Positions 37,066 through 44,803 of a stretch of 64,000 nt of DNA are shown here, piece after piece. Made by a program: the position numbers and the translations under genes. Position 1 is the first letter of the stretch; every line of letters starts with the position of its first letter. The stretch comes from Sphingomonas ginsenosidimutans (GTDB lineage Bacteria > Pseudomonadota > Alphaproteobacteria > Sphingomonadales > Sphingomonadaceae). The notes under the pieces were generated by a model, which had not been told where the DNA came from, did no database searches, and saw only the letters and a list, made by a program, of their open reading frames with translations. The stretch lies in NCBI RefSeq assembly GCF_002374835.1, contig NZ_NWVD01000001.1, positions 496,001 to 560,000 of the forward strand, written 5' to 3'.

Positions 37066-38169
37066 ATGGCGCCCCCGCTCGACGTCGCGGTCGTCATCCC
37101 GACCTTCAACGAGCGTGCGAACGTCGCCGCTTTGGTCGCGCGGCTCGACGTCGCGCTCGCCGGGCTGGCGTGGGAGGCAATCGTCGTCGACGACGACAGC
37201 CCGGACGGCACCGCCGATGCCGCGCGCGCGCTGGCGCTGGCCGATCCGCGCGTGCGGGTGATCCAGCGCATCGGGCGGCGCGGCCTGTCGACCGCCTGTA
37301 TCGAGGGGATGTGCGCCACCGCCGCGCCGCTGGTCGCGGTGATGGACGGCGATCTCCAGCATGACGAGGCGCTGCTGCCTCTGATGGTCGCCGCGCTGCG
37401 CGATGACGCGGCGCTCGACCTGGCGATCGGATCGCGCTTCGCGCCCGGCGGCGGCACCGGGGAATGGGACCGCGACCGGGTGGCGAAATCGGCGCTGGCG
37501 ACGCGGCTGGCGGCGCTGGTGCTGCGCTCCGACCTGGCCGATCCGATGAGCGGCTTCTTCATGATCCGCACCGCCACCGTCCGCGCGCTGGTGCCGCGGC
37601 TGGGCGGGATCGGCTTCAAGATCCTGCTGGATATCATGAGTGCCAGCCCGCGCCCGCTGGCGTTCGTCGAGCTGCCCTACACCTTCCGCACCCGCGCCGC
37701 GGGGGAAAGCAAGCTCGACCATGTCGTCGCGCTGGAATATCTGATCGCGCTGTACGACCGGCGGATGGGGCGGATCGTGCCGGTACGCTTCGCGATGTTC
37801 TCCGCGATCGGCGCGCTGGGCGCGGGGGTGCATATGGCGGTGCTCAGCCTTGCCTATCTGCTGCTCGGCTGGTCGTTCCTGGCCGGGGAGATCGCCGCGA
37901 CCGCGGTGGCGATGACGTTCAACTTCTTCCTCAACAACGCGCTGACCTATCGCGACCGGCGGCTGACCGGCGCGCGTGCGCTGTTCGACGGCTGGGTCGC
38001 CTTCTGCCTGGTCTGTTCGGTGGGGGCGGTGGCCAATGTCGGCGTGGCGGCGTTCCTGCACGACGTGCGCGCGGGCTATTGGGCAGCTTCCGCGCTGCTC
38101 GGCGTGCTGGTGGGCGCGGTGTGGAATTACGCGCTGTCGTCGCGTTTCACCTGGGGACGCTATCGCTGA
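37066..38169 (+). CDS. GT2 glycosyltransferase fused to a GtrA-like membrane domain
   Basis: 367 residues. The N-terminal 230 residues form a GT-A domain ('VVIPTFNERANVAALV', 'IVVDDDSPDGTADAAR', 'LVAVMDGDLQHDEALL'), like polyprenol-phosphate mannosyl/glucosyl transferases (DPM1). The C-terminal part (about 235-365) has four membrane helices of the GtrA type ('FAMFSAIGALGAGVHMAVL', 'FNFFLNNALTYRDRRL'). It would charge undecaprenyl phosphate with a sugar and flip it, providing donors for membrane glycosyltransferases such as the PMT-like protein nearby. Confidence 0.88.
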   Translation: MAPPLDVAVVIPTFNERANVAALVARLDVALAGLAWEAIVVDDDSPDGTADAARALALADPRVRVIQRIGRRGLSTACIEGMCATAAPLVAVMDGDLQHDEALLPLMVAALRDDAALDLAIGSRFAPGGGTGEWDRDRVAKSALATRLAALVLRSDLADPMSGFFMIRTATVRALVPRLGGIGFKILLDIMSASPRPLAFVELPYTFRTRAAGESKLDHVVALEYLIALYDRRMGRIVPVRFAMFSAIGALGAGVHMAVLSLAYLLLGWSFLAGEIAATAVAMTFNFFLNNALTYRDRRLTGARALFDGWVAFCLVCSVGAVANVGVAAFLHDVRAGYWAASALLGVLVGAVWNYALSSRFTWGRYR

Positions 38170-38231
38170 ACGGCCCGCCTTGCCCCCGGTCGCGAACCGG
38201 CTACGCTGCGCGAAAACGGGAGGGGTGCCGT

Positions 38232-38324
38232 ATGAACGCCGTGTGGATCGCGCTGGGCGCGGTGTTGTTATGCGTCGTCACGACGTCGGTTGCGCTGCTG
38301 GCGGCGTCGCGCAAGCCGAAATAG
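38232..38324 (+). CDS. 30-residue single-helix membrane peptide
   Basis: A 30-codon ORF with a strong SD (GGGAGGGG about six bases before the ATG). It consists of one hydrophobic helix ('WIALGAVLLCVVTTSVALLA') and a short basic tail 'SRKPK'. It sits between the GT2-GtrA gene and the acyltransferase gene, all on one strand, so it may be expressed with them. No function is recognised. Confidence 0.62.
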   Translation: MNAVWIALGAVLLCVVTTSVALLAASRKPK

Positions 38325-38424
38325 CCCGCCGCGCCCGTCGTTCCGGGTATCTGGCGTCCGTGCCCCTGATCGGGCAAGACGCCCGGCATGCGGGCTGGCC
38401 GCGCCGCGCTAGGTGAGGGACGTC

Positions 38425-39486
38425 GTGTCGAGACCGCATTTCCTGACGCTGGACGCGATGCGCGGCGTGGCGGCGATCACGGTCGTGCTGTTCCACGGCG
38501 CCCGGCTGGCCGGCGTGCAGACGATGCCGCACGGCTATCTGGCCGTCGACATGTTCTTCGCGCTGTCCGGCTTCGTGATCTCGCGCGCCTACGATCGGCG
38601 GCTGGCGGCGGACTGGACGCCGCTGCCGTTCTTCCGGCTGCGGCTGGTGCGTTTCTATCCGCTCTACGCGCTGGGGCTGGCGCTCGGCGCAACGCGCGAG
38701 ATGCTGCTGCTGGCGACGCATAACCATTTCGCCTTGCCGGCGCCGCTGCTGTTCGGCGCGCTGGCGGCGGCGGCGCTGTTCCTGCCGTTCCCGCTTAAGC
38801 AGCGCGACAATTATCTGTTCGCGATGAACCCGCCCAGCTGGTCGCTGTTGTACGAACTGCTGGTCAACGTCGCCTATGCCGTGGTGTTTCGCTGGCTCAC
38901 GGTACGCACGCTGGTCGCGATCGCGCTGACCGGCCTGCTGGCGATCTGGGTCTTCGCCATCGACGCGGGGACGCTGCAACTGGGCGGCACGGGCGCGCAA
39001 TGGCCCGGCGGCACCGCGCGGACGATCTTCGCCTTTTCGGTCGGGGTGCTCATCAACCGGCTCGACCTGCGGACGCGCGCGGTGCCGCCGTGGCTGCTGC
39101 TGGCGCTGGTGGTGGCGATCGGGGCCAGCCCGGCGGGCTGGGGCGTCGCGTTCGATCTGGCGATCGTCACCTTCGTCGTGCCGGTGATGATCGCGGCCGG
39201 CGCCTCGGCCACGGTGGGGGAGGCGCAGCGCGGACTGTTCGCGTTCCTGGGGGAGATCAGCTTCCCGATCTACGCCATCCACGGCCCGTTGCTGCCGATC
39301 GCGGAAATGGCGGCGCAGCGCCTGCCCGGCGTGCCGCGCGTCGCGATGCTGGCGGCGCTGGTCGCCGCGCTGCTGGTCGCCGCGTGGCTGTTGGAGCGGG
39401 TGTACGACGCGCCGCTGCGGCGACGATTGCGCCGGTTCGCGATGCCGGACGTCACACCCAGCGCGCGAACCACGTCCAGCGGCTGA
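38425..39486 (+). CDS. acyltransferase 3 family membrane protein (OafA-like)
   Basis: 353 residues with about ten membrane helices. The N-terminal signature is 'LTLDAMRGVAAITVVLFHG', with the conserved Arg and His, then 'LAVDMFFALSGFVISRAY' and 'RLVRFYPLYALGLALG'. These enzymes transfer acetyl or other acyl groups to glycans across the inner membrane. A GTG start at 38425 is preferred to 38413 because GAGGG lies five bases upstream. The 3' end overlaps the converging PMT-like gene by 35 bases. Confidence 0.88.
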   Translation: MSRPHFLTLDAMRGVAAITVVLFHGARLAGVQTMPHGYLAVDMFFALSGFVISRAYDRRLAADWTPLPFFRLRLVRFYPLYALGLALGATREMLLLATHNHFALPAPLLFGALAAAALFLPFPLKQRDNYLFAMNPPSWSLLYELLVNVAYAVVFRWLTVRTLVAIALTGLLAIWVFAIDAGTLQLGGTGAQWPGGTARTIFAFSVGVLINRLDLRTRAVPPWLLLALVVAIGASPAGWGVAFDLAIVTFVVPVMIAAGASATVGEAQRGLFAFLGEISFPIYAIHGPLLPIAEMAAQRLPGVPRVAMLAALVAALLVAAWLLERVYDAPLRRRLRRFAMPDVTPSARTTSSG

Positions 39487-40678
39487 ACGCGCCGGCGTGC
39501 GCCAGCGGCTCGGCCGACAGCACCGGCAGGAAATATAGCGCCAGCGCGAAGGCGACGAGCAGATAGACCTCCACCCACTCGCCCAGCGCCGCGCGCCAGT
39601 GATCGATCGCCACCGCCAGCGCGACCGAAAGGAACACCCCGGCGGGATAGTAATAATAATAGAAGCCCAGCGACTTGGGGATGACCGCGAACATCCCCAG
39701 CGCCAGCGCCCACAGCATCGCCGGCGCCAGCAGCCGCGCCGATCCGGTGCGGATCCACCGGTACAGGCACGCCGCCACCGCGATCAGCCCGCCCCACATC
39801 ACCGCCGGATTGCCGATCATCAGGATGCCGCGCTGCACACCGTCGACCGGTTCATACAGATACCAGATCGGGCGCAGCATCAGCGGCCACGTGTACCACG
39901 CCGCCTGATAGGTGTGCGGCGGCAGCACCAGGGTCTGGCGCTGGTACATCTCCCACTGGAACGCCAGCAGCCGCGCCGGGGTCAGCGCGTCGTTGGTGTA
40001 GAGGAAGGCGGGGGTGAAGGTCAGGAAATAGACCCCGACCGATACCGCCCCCAGCGTGGCGATCGCCGGCAGCGCGCGCATCCCCGGCCAGCGGTCCGTT
40101 CGCCCGCGCCGCATCGCCAGGAACGCCACCGCGGCGGCGGCGACATAGGGTGCGGCGCTCCATTTGCACGCGGTCGCGCAGCCCAGCATCGCGGCGCCGA
40201 TGGCCCAGCTCGCCATGCTGCCGCTGCGCGCGCTCGCCGCGATTAAGGCGATCCCGGCGATCAGGAAGGCGAGCATGAACGTGTCGAGCATCGCGATCCG
40301 CGCCTGGACGTAGACGGTGAACCCCAGCAGCGCGAGCGTCGCGGCCAGCAGCGCGGGGGGCGTGCGCTGCGTCAGTAAGCGGGTCAGCGCGAAGACCCCG
40401 CCGATCGTCGCCGCACCCGCCACCGTGGAAAAGAACCGCCAGCCCAGCGGCGTATCGCCGAAGATCAGCATTCCGGCGGCGATCAGCTCCTTGCCCAGCA
40501 GCGGATGCTCGATATTCTCCGGCCCGGACAGCGTCAGCAGCACGCGCGCGGCGCGCACGTAATGCACCTCGTCGAACACCAGCTGCGCCGGCACGGTCAC
40601 GCGGAACAGGAAGATCGCCCAGGCGAGCAGCGCGACCGCCGGTCCCGCGATCCAAGGATTGTCGACGTTGCGGCGCAT
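39452..40678 (-). CDS. PMT-like phospholipid-carrier glycosyltransferase
   Basis: 408 residues, multi-pass. The family motif 'LVFDEVHYVRAARVLL' carries the catalytic Asp-Glu of GT39-type mannosyltransferases, and 'ENIEHPLLGKELIAAG' and 'CATACKWSAAPYVAA' also match. It uses a polyprenyl-phosphate sugar to modify proteins (as in protein O-mannosylation) or lipids in the periplasm. The start at 40678 is chosen; an upstream in-frame ATG would add 20 polar residues. The 3' end overlaps the acyltransferase gene on the other strand. Confidence 0.85.
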   Translation of the reverse strand: MRRNVDNPWIAGPAVALLAWAIFLFRVTVPAQLVFDEVHYVRAARVLLTLSGPENIEHPLLGKELIAAGMLIFGDTPLGWRFFSTVAGAATIGGVFALTRLLTQRTPPALLAATLALLGFTVYVQARIAMLDTFMLAFLIAGIALIAASARSGSMASWAIGAAMLGCATACKWSAAPYVAAAAVAFLAMRRGRTDRWPGMRALPAIATLGAVSVGVYFLTFTPAFLYTNDALTPARLLAFQWEMYQRQTLVLPPHTYQAAWYTWPLMLRPIWYLYEPVDGVQRGILMIGNPAVMWGGLIAVAACLYRWIRTGSARLLAPAMLWALALGMFAVIPKSLGFYYYYYPAGVFLSVALAVAIDHWRAALGEWVEVYLLVAFALALYFLPVLSAEPLAHAGAFSRWTWFARWV

Positions 40679-40749
40679 CGGCGCTGATTCCCCCTTCGCG
40701 TGCCCATCCCCCTTGTCTCGATCCGCCGCGAAAGGCAAAGCGTGGCGCC

Positions 40750-41955
40750 ATGAAGCGGCGCACCGGACAGGACCGATCGATCACCCAGGGCTGGCGCCCT
40801 GCCACCCAGGCCGTGCGCGGCGGCACCGCGCGCAGCGAGTTCGGCGAAACGTCGGAGGCGATCTTCCTCACCTCCGGCTATTGCTACGACCGCGCGGAGG
40901 ACGCCGCGGCGCGTTTCGCCGGGGAACAGCAGGGGATGACCTATTCCCGGCTCCAGAACCCCACGGTGGAGATGCTGGAACAGCGCATCGCGCTGCTGGA
41001 AGGGGCTGAGGCGTGCCGCACCATGGCCACCGGCATGGCGGCGATGACCGCGGTGCTCTTGTGCCAGTTGCAGCAGGGCGACCATGTCGTCGCCGGGCGC
41101 GCCGCGTTCGGGTCGTGCCGCTGGCTGGTCGATACGCTGCTGCCCAAGTTCGGCATCGCCACCACCACCGTCGACGCCCGCGATCCGCAGGCGTTCCAGG
41201 ACGCGGTGAAGCCCGAAACGAAGGTGTTCTTCTTCGAAACGCCCGCCAATCCGACGATGGACGTCGTCGATCTGGCGGCGGTGTGCGGCATCGCGCGCGA
41301 ACGCGGCATCGTCAGCGTGGTCGACAATGCCTTCGCCACCCCCGCGCTCCAGCGGCCGATGGACTTCGGCGCCGACGTCACCGCTTATTCCGCGACCAAG
41401 ATGATGGACGGGCAGGGCCGCGTGCTGGCCGGCGCGGTGTGCGGGACCGAGGATTTCATCACCAACACGCTGCTGCCGTTCACGCGCAACACCGGCCCGA
41501 CGCTGTCGGCGTTCAACGCCTGGGTGGTGCTGAAGGGGCTGGAGACGCTGGACCTGCGCATCCGCCGCCAGTCCGACAATGCGCTGGCGGTCGGCCGCTT
41601 CCTGGAAGGGCGGGTGCCGCGCATCCTCCACCCCGGCCTCGCCAGCCACCCGCAGCATGATCTGGCGATGCGGCAGATGGTCGCGGCGGGCGGTATCTTC
41701 GCGTTTGAGGTGGAAGGGCGCGCGCAGGCGCATGCGCTTCTCGACGCGCTCCAGCTGATCGACATTTCGAACAACATCGGCGATTCGCGCTCGCTGATGA
41801 CGCATCCGGCATCCACCACCCATTACGGCGTTGCGGCCGAGGCGCGCGCGGAAATGGGCGTGACCGAGGGGTTGCTGCGCCTCAACGTCGGGCTGGAGGA
41901 TCCCGCCGACCTGATCGACGACCTCGACCAGGCGTTGCGGCAGGTGGGGCTGTAA
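40750..41955 (+). CDS. metZ: O-succinylhomoserine sulfhydrylase
   Basis: 401 residues of the Cys/Met-metabolism PLP family. MetZ makes homocysteine from O-succinylhomoserine and sulfide in methionine synthesis. The PLP-lysine motif is 'AYSATKMMDGQGRVLAG'; 'YSRLQNPTVEMLEQRIALLE' and 'VFFFETPANPTMDVVDL' are conserved. Cystathionine-type relatives are less likely. There is no recognisable riboswitch in the 70 bases before it. It overlaps apaG by one base (TAATG). Confidence 0.93.
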   Translation: MKRRTGQDRSITQGWRPATQAVRGGTARSEFGETSEAIFLTSGYCYDRAEDAAARFAGEQQGMTYSRLQNPTVEMLEQRIALLEGAEACRTMATGMAAMTAVLLCQLQQGDHVVAGRAAFGSCRWLVDTLLPKFGIATTTVDARDPQAFQDAVKPETKVFFFETPANPTMDVVDLAAVCGIARERGIVSVVDNAFATPALQRPMDFGADVTAYSATKMMDGQGRVLAGAVCGTEDFITNTLLPFTRNTGPTLSAFNAWVVLKGLETLDLRIRRQSDNALAVGRFLEGRVPRILHPGLASHPQHDLAMRQMVAAGGIFAFEVEGRAQAHALLDALQLIDISNNIGDSRSLMTHPASTTHYGVAAEARAEMGVTEGLLRLNVGLEDPADLIDDLDQALRQVGL

Positions 41956-42368
41956 TGGCGGTCGGCGCGATCGGGGCGCTGTTTCCCGACGCCGCCACCA
42001 CCGGCGACGTGACCGTGCGCGTCTCCGCCAGCTACCTGCCCGAACAGTCGGAGCCGGCGCGCGGGCGCTGGTTCTGGGCCTATCACATCCGCATCGAGAA
42101 TGACGGCGCGGGGGCGGTGCAGCTGCTGACCCGCCACTGGATCATCACCGACGGGCGCGGCGCGCGCCATACCGTGGAGGGGGAGGGCGTCGTCGGTGAA
42201 CAGCCGCTGATCGCGGCCGGCGCCAGCTACGATTACGTGTCGGGCTGCCCGCTGGCCACGCCGACCGGGACGATGCAGGGCAGCTACCGGATGATCGCGC
42301 AGGACGGCTCGCTGTTCGACGTCGCGATCCCGCGCTTCGCGCTCACCGCCCCGGCGGTCGCGGAATAG
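41955..42368 (+). CDS. apaG: ApaG domain protein
   Basis: 137 residues with the ApaG/DUF525 fibronectin-like fold: 'RGRWFWAYHIRIENDGAGAV', 'QLLTRHWIITDGRG' and 'YDYVSGCPLATPTGTMQGSY'. ApaG was linked to cobalt/magnesium tolerance and to Ap4A hydrolase regulation; its exact activity is unclear. The start overlaps the metZ stop. Confidence 0.93.
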   Translation: MAVGAIGALFPDAATTGDVTVRVSASYLPEQSEPARGRWFWAYHIRIENDGAGAVQLLTRHWIITDGRGARHTVEGEGVVGEQPLIAAGASYDYVSGCPLATPTGTMQGSYRMIAQDGSLFDVAIPRFALTAPAVAE

Positions 42369-42379
42369 AGGCGGGAGCC

Positions 42380-43171
42380 ATGAAGCGCACGCATCTGCCG
42401 CTCAACGGGCTGCGCGTGCTCGACGCCGCGGCGCGTCACCTGTCGTTCACCCGCGCCGCCGACGAACTGGCGGTGACCCCGGCGGCGGTCGGGCAGCAGA
42501 TCCGCGCGCTCGAGGACACGCTCGGCGTCGTGCTGTTCCGCCGCACCACCAAGGGGCTGGAACTGACGCCGGAGGGCGATGCCGGGCTGGCCGCGTTGCG
42601 CCGCGCCTTCCTGGAATTCGAGGAAGCGGTGCGCGCGATGCAGGCGGGACAGTCGTCCCGCTCGCTGACGATCGCCGCGCCGCGCGACGTGACCGAGAAA
42701 TGGCTGTTGCCGCGACTGGCGCAGATCGCCGCGGGCGACGCCGAGACGCGCTTCGCGCTGGTGACCGCGGACGAGAATGTCGATTTCACCGAGGCGAACC
42801 TCGACCTGGCGATCCGCTGGGGCGAGGGGCCGGGCGATCATGAGGGCGAGGCGATCGAGAGCGAAGGGCTGGTGACGGTCGCGCGCCCCGGCGGCGGCGC
42901 GGACACCGCGATCGCCTGGCCCGGATCGCCCGATGCGGAGGGCAGCGCGCTGGTGCGCGTCGGCGACGCCGGGCTGGCGATCGACGCCGCGGCGGCCGGG
43001 CTGGGCCGCGCGACCGTCCCTGAACTGCTCGCCGCGCGTGATATAGCGGCGGGGCGCGTCGTCACGCTGGGCACGCCGCAGCCGTCGCGCAGCGGCTATT
43101 GGCTGGTCGCGCCGACCCCGCAATGGCGCCAGAAGAAGGTGCAGCTGCTGGTCGAGGCGCTGGTCGGCTAG
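42380..43171 (+). CDS. LysR-type transcriptional regulator (GcvA-like), short
   Basis: 263 residues, about 30 shorter than most LysR proteins. The N-terminal winged helix-turn-helix is intact ('LRVLDAAARHLSFTRAADEL', 'VTPAAVGQQIRALEDTLGVV'). The effector domain begins normally ('LTIAAPRDVTEKWLLPRL', 'LDLAIRWGEGPGD'), but its second half looks shortened around 'EGLVTVARPGGGADT'. It follows apaG by 11 bases; the target genes are not evident. Confidence 0.88.
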   Translation: MKRTHLPLNGLRVLDAAARHLSFTRAADELAVTPAAVGQQIRALEDTLGVVLFRRTTKGLELTPEGDAGLAALRRAFLEFEEAVRAMQAGQSSRSLTIAAPRDVTEKWLLPRLAQIAAGDAETRFALVTADENVDFTEANLDLAIRWGEGPGDHEGEAIESEGLVTVARPGGGADTAIAWPGSPDAEGSALVRVGDAGLAIDAAAAGLGRATVPELLAARDIAAGRVVTLGTPQPSRSGYWLVAPTPQWRQKKVQLLVEALVG

Positions 43172-43186
43172 GGTCCTGACCCTAGG

Positions 43187-43537
43187 TCACTCGATGACCC
43201 GGCCGATGCGGACCAGCAGGCCGCTTGGGTCGCTGACCGAGAACTCGTAGGTGCCCCATGGCTTGGCGTGGGGTGCGCCGGGCTCGATCACCAGATCGCG
43301 GACAGCCTCTGCCATCGCGTCGACATCGTCGACGTAGAGGTACAGGCCGAACGGATTGTCCTCGATATTCCTCGGCCAGCCGGCGAGATGCGTCAGGTGC
43401 AGATGCCCGCCACGCCCGTCCTCCAGGATACGGTAATGGCCGTAATCGCTGACGACGGTGAAGTTGAGGCGCCGGTAGAACGCCTCACTCGCGTCGAGAT
43501 TGCTGCTGGGTACGATCGCCACCGCCCGGTGATCCAT
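43187..43537 (-). CDS. VOC-family (glyoxalase/bleomycin-resistance-like) protein
   Basis: 116 residues of the vicinal oxygen chelate fold. 'MDHRAVAIVPSSNLDASEAF', 'YGHYRILEDGRGGHLHLTH' and 'YEFSVSDPSGLLVRIGRVIE' match one-domain VOC proteins such as bleomycin-binding resistance proteins. The start at 43537 has GGAG eight bases upstream. It is divergent from a broken TetR-type regulator, the usual arrangement of a regulator with its target. Substrate unknown. Confidence 0.85.
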   Translation of the reverse strand: MDHRAVAIVPSSNLDASEAFYRRLNFTVVSDYGHYRILEDGRGGHLHLTHLAGWPRNIEDNPFGLYLYVDDVDAMAEAVRDLVIEPGAPHAKPWGTYEFSVSDPSGLLVRIGRVIE

Positions 43538-43624
43538 ATTGAGCGCTCCGTGATTGCTGCTGTCGGCGACGTGCCCGCCCGGCGATCGGTTGGCGAGGGA
43601 CAAAAGGCCGTGGAAGGCCGCGGG

Positions 43625-43648
43625 CGGACATTGGCCCGCAGATGTCCG
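43625..43648. promoter_or_regulatory. candidate TetR operator between the VOC gene and the tetR pseudogene
   Basis: Inverted repeat CGGACAT (43625-43631) and ATGTCCG (43642-43648), separated by ten bases. It lies 88 bases before the VOC start and 51 before the tetR start. A partial direct repeat, AAGGCCGTGGAAGGCCGCGG, is at about 43604-43623. The palindromic form and location suit a TetR-family operator, but binding is not shown. Confidence 0.4.
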
Positions 43649-43698
43649 GCGCGCGACCCCCTCGACCGCGGCGCCCGGATCGGCGATGATGCCGCGTC

Positions 43699-44229
43699 AT
43701 GTCGGACCATCGCGCCAAGGGCCGAAGGCCCACCTGCGCCACCACCACGGCCATCATCGACGCCTTCGCCGCGCTTGCCGTGGAACGCCGGTACGGCGCG
43801 ATCCGCGTGGCGGATCTGATAGCGCGCGCCGGGGTCGGCAAGTCCACCTTCTACTAGCATTTCCGCGGCAAGGACGACGTCATGCTGGCAGCCATGCAGC
43901 CGATCGTGCTGGCACTCGCCACCGCGGCGTCGGGCCGGGCAGCGCGACCCTATGTCCGAACGGTCGTGACGCATCTGTGGGAGCGGCGATCCGCCGTGCG
44001 GCCGGTGATCGATTCGGCCGCGGCGGCGACCCTTCAGCGCCGTCTGGCGAGGGCGATCGCGCGACACGGGGGCGAGCGAGACGATGCCGCGGGCACGCCG
44101 CTGTTAGCGACCGGAATCGCGGCCGCGCAATTGGCGATGCTCCGATCGTGGCTGGCGGGCCATGCGCCCGCCACAATCGACGCGATGACCGACTGCCTGA
44201 TCGCCTGTGCGCGGCTGCGCGGTGACTAG
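43699..44229 (+). pseudogene. TetR-family regulator interrupted by an amber codon
   Basis: Read through, the frame gives a 176-residue TetR protein. The helix-turn-helix runs 'IRVADLIARAGVGKSTFY', then a TAG at 43855-43857, then 'HFRGKDDVMLAAMQPIVLAL'. TetR proteins normally have one residue between FY and HF, so the stop replaces a single sense codon (codon 53; one change from GAG, AAG or CAG). The frame is otherwise continuous to 44229. Either the gene is dead, or an in-frame ATG at 43882 makes a truncated piece without the DNA-binding part. A sequencing error is possible. Confidence 0.8.
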
Positions 44230-44258
44230 GACCGCCGGTTGCCGGGAACGGCGGTTGG

Positions 44259-44441
44259 TTAGCCGACCGTCTTCGCCTCACGCTGGTCGCGCGCCGCCTC
44301 GGTCCGCAGCGATCGGGTCGCCATCTGCGTCCACGCCGCCTCGGCGCGCAGGCAGCGGTCGCGGACATTGGCGAGGTCCGCCGCATCCGCCTGTTCGCGG
44401 CAGTCGGCAGCCCGCTGGGTGAACATTTCCGAATCGCGCAT
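44259..44441 (-). CDS. small soluble protein (sphingomonad type)
   Basis: 60 residues, highly charged and helical: 'MRDSEMFTQRAADCREQADA', 'VRDRCLRAEAAWTQMATRSL'. The ATG at 44441 has AGGAG eight bases upstream, which favours it over a GTG nine bases further out. I recall similar short proteins with 'ANVRDRCLRAE' in sphingomonads, of unknown role. It lies just past the tetR pseudogene. Confidence 0.65.
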   Translation of the reverse strand: MRDSEMFTQRAADCREQADAADLANVRDRCLRAEAAWTQMATRSLRTEAARDQREAKTVG

Positions 44442-44485
44442 CGTCGTCACTCCTGTGCGGTGGATGATAGGGGGCGTTGCGGCGC

Positions 44486-44689
44486 TCAGGCGGCGGCCAG
44501 CCCGGCGGGGTGCAGCGCCTCGTCCATCAGCGGGGTCTCGCTGTCGCGCAGGCCATCGACCCTCGCGTTGATGCGGCGGGCATAGCCCTGTGCCATCAAC
44601 GCATGGCTGTAGCGTGCCTCGCGGCAGACCGCTGCGGCGGCCTTCATCAGCGATACCTGCTGGCGGTGGAGGAGGTAATTGAGGTCCAT
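44486..44689 (-). CDS. small soluble protein (sphingomonad type)
   Basis: 67 residues with a basic, amphipathic helical pattern: 'MDLNYLLHRQQVSLMKAAAA', 'YSHALMAQGYARRINARVDG'. A GGAGAG lies just upstream of the ATG. It resembles short 'MDLNYLLHRQQ' proteins I recall from related genomes; no function is known. It is adjacent to the 60-residue gene on the same strand. Confidence 0.65.
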   Translation of the reverse strand: MDLNYLLHRQQVSLMKAAAAVCREARYSHALMAQGYARRINARVDGLRDSETPLMDEALHPAGLAAA

Positions 44690-44803
44690 GGCGGCTCTCC
44701 CATCTGTAAGCGGGAGCGCACTCGGTCTCTCAGTCGCTGCCGCCTACGGCATGTGTGGCAGCGATGGTTCCCATATAGCGACGGGGGCGCGAAAAAGCCA
44801 CCC

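Noticed and set aside
40679..40749. A SAM riboswitch before metZ
   Set aside because: The 71-base gap is too short and I see no SAM-I or SAM-II type core.
43882..44229. A separate 115-residue gene beginning after the amber codon of tetR
   Set aside because: It is in the same frame and continues the TetR sequence without its DNA-binding helix, so it is the rest of a broken gene.
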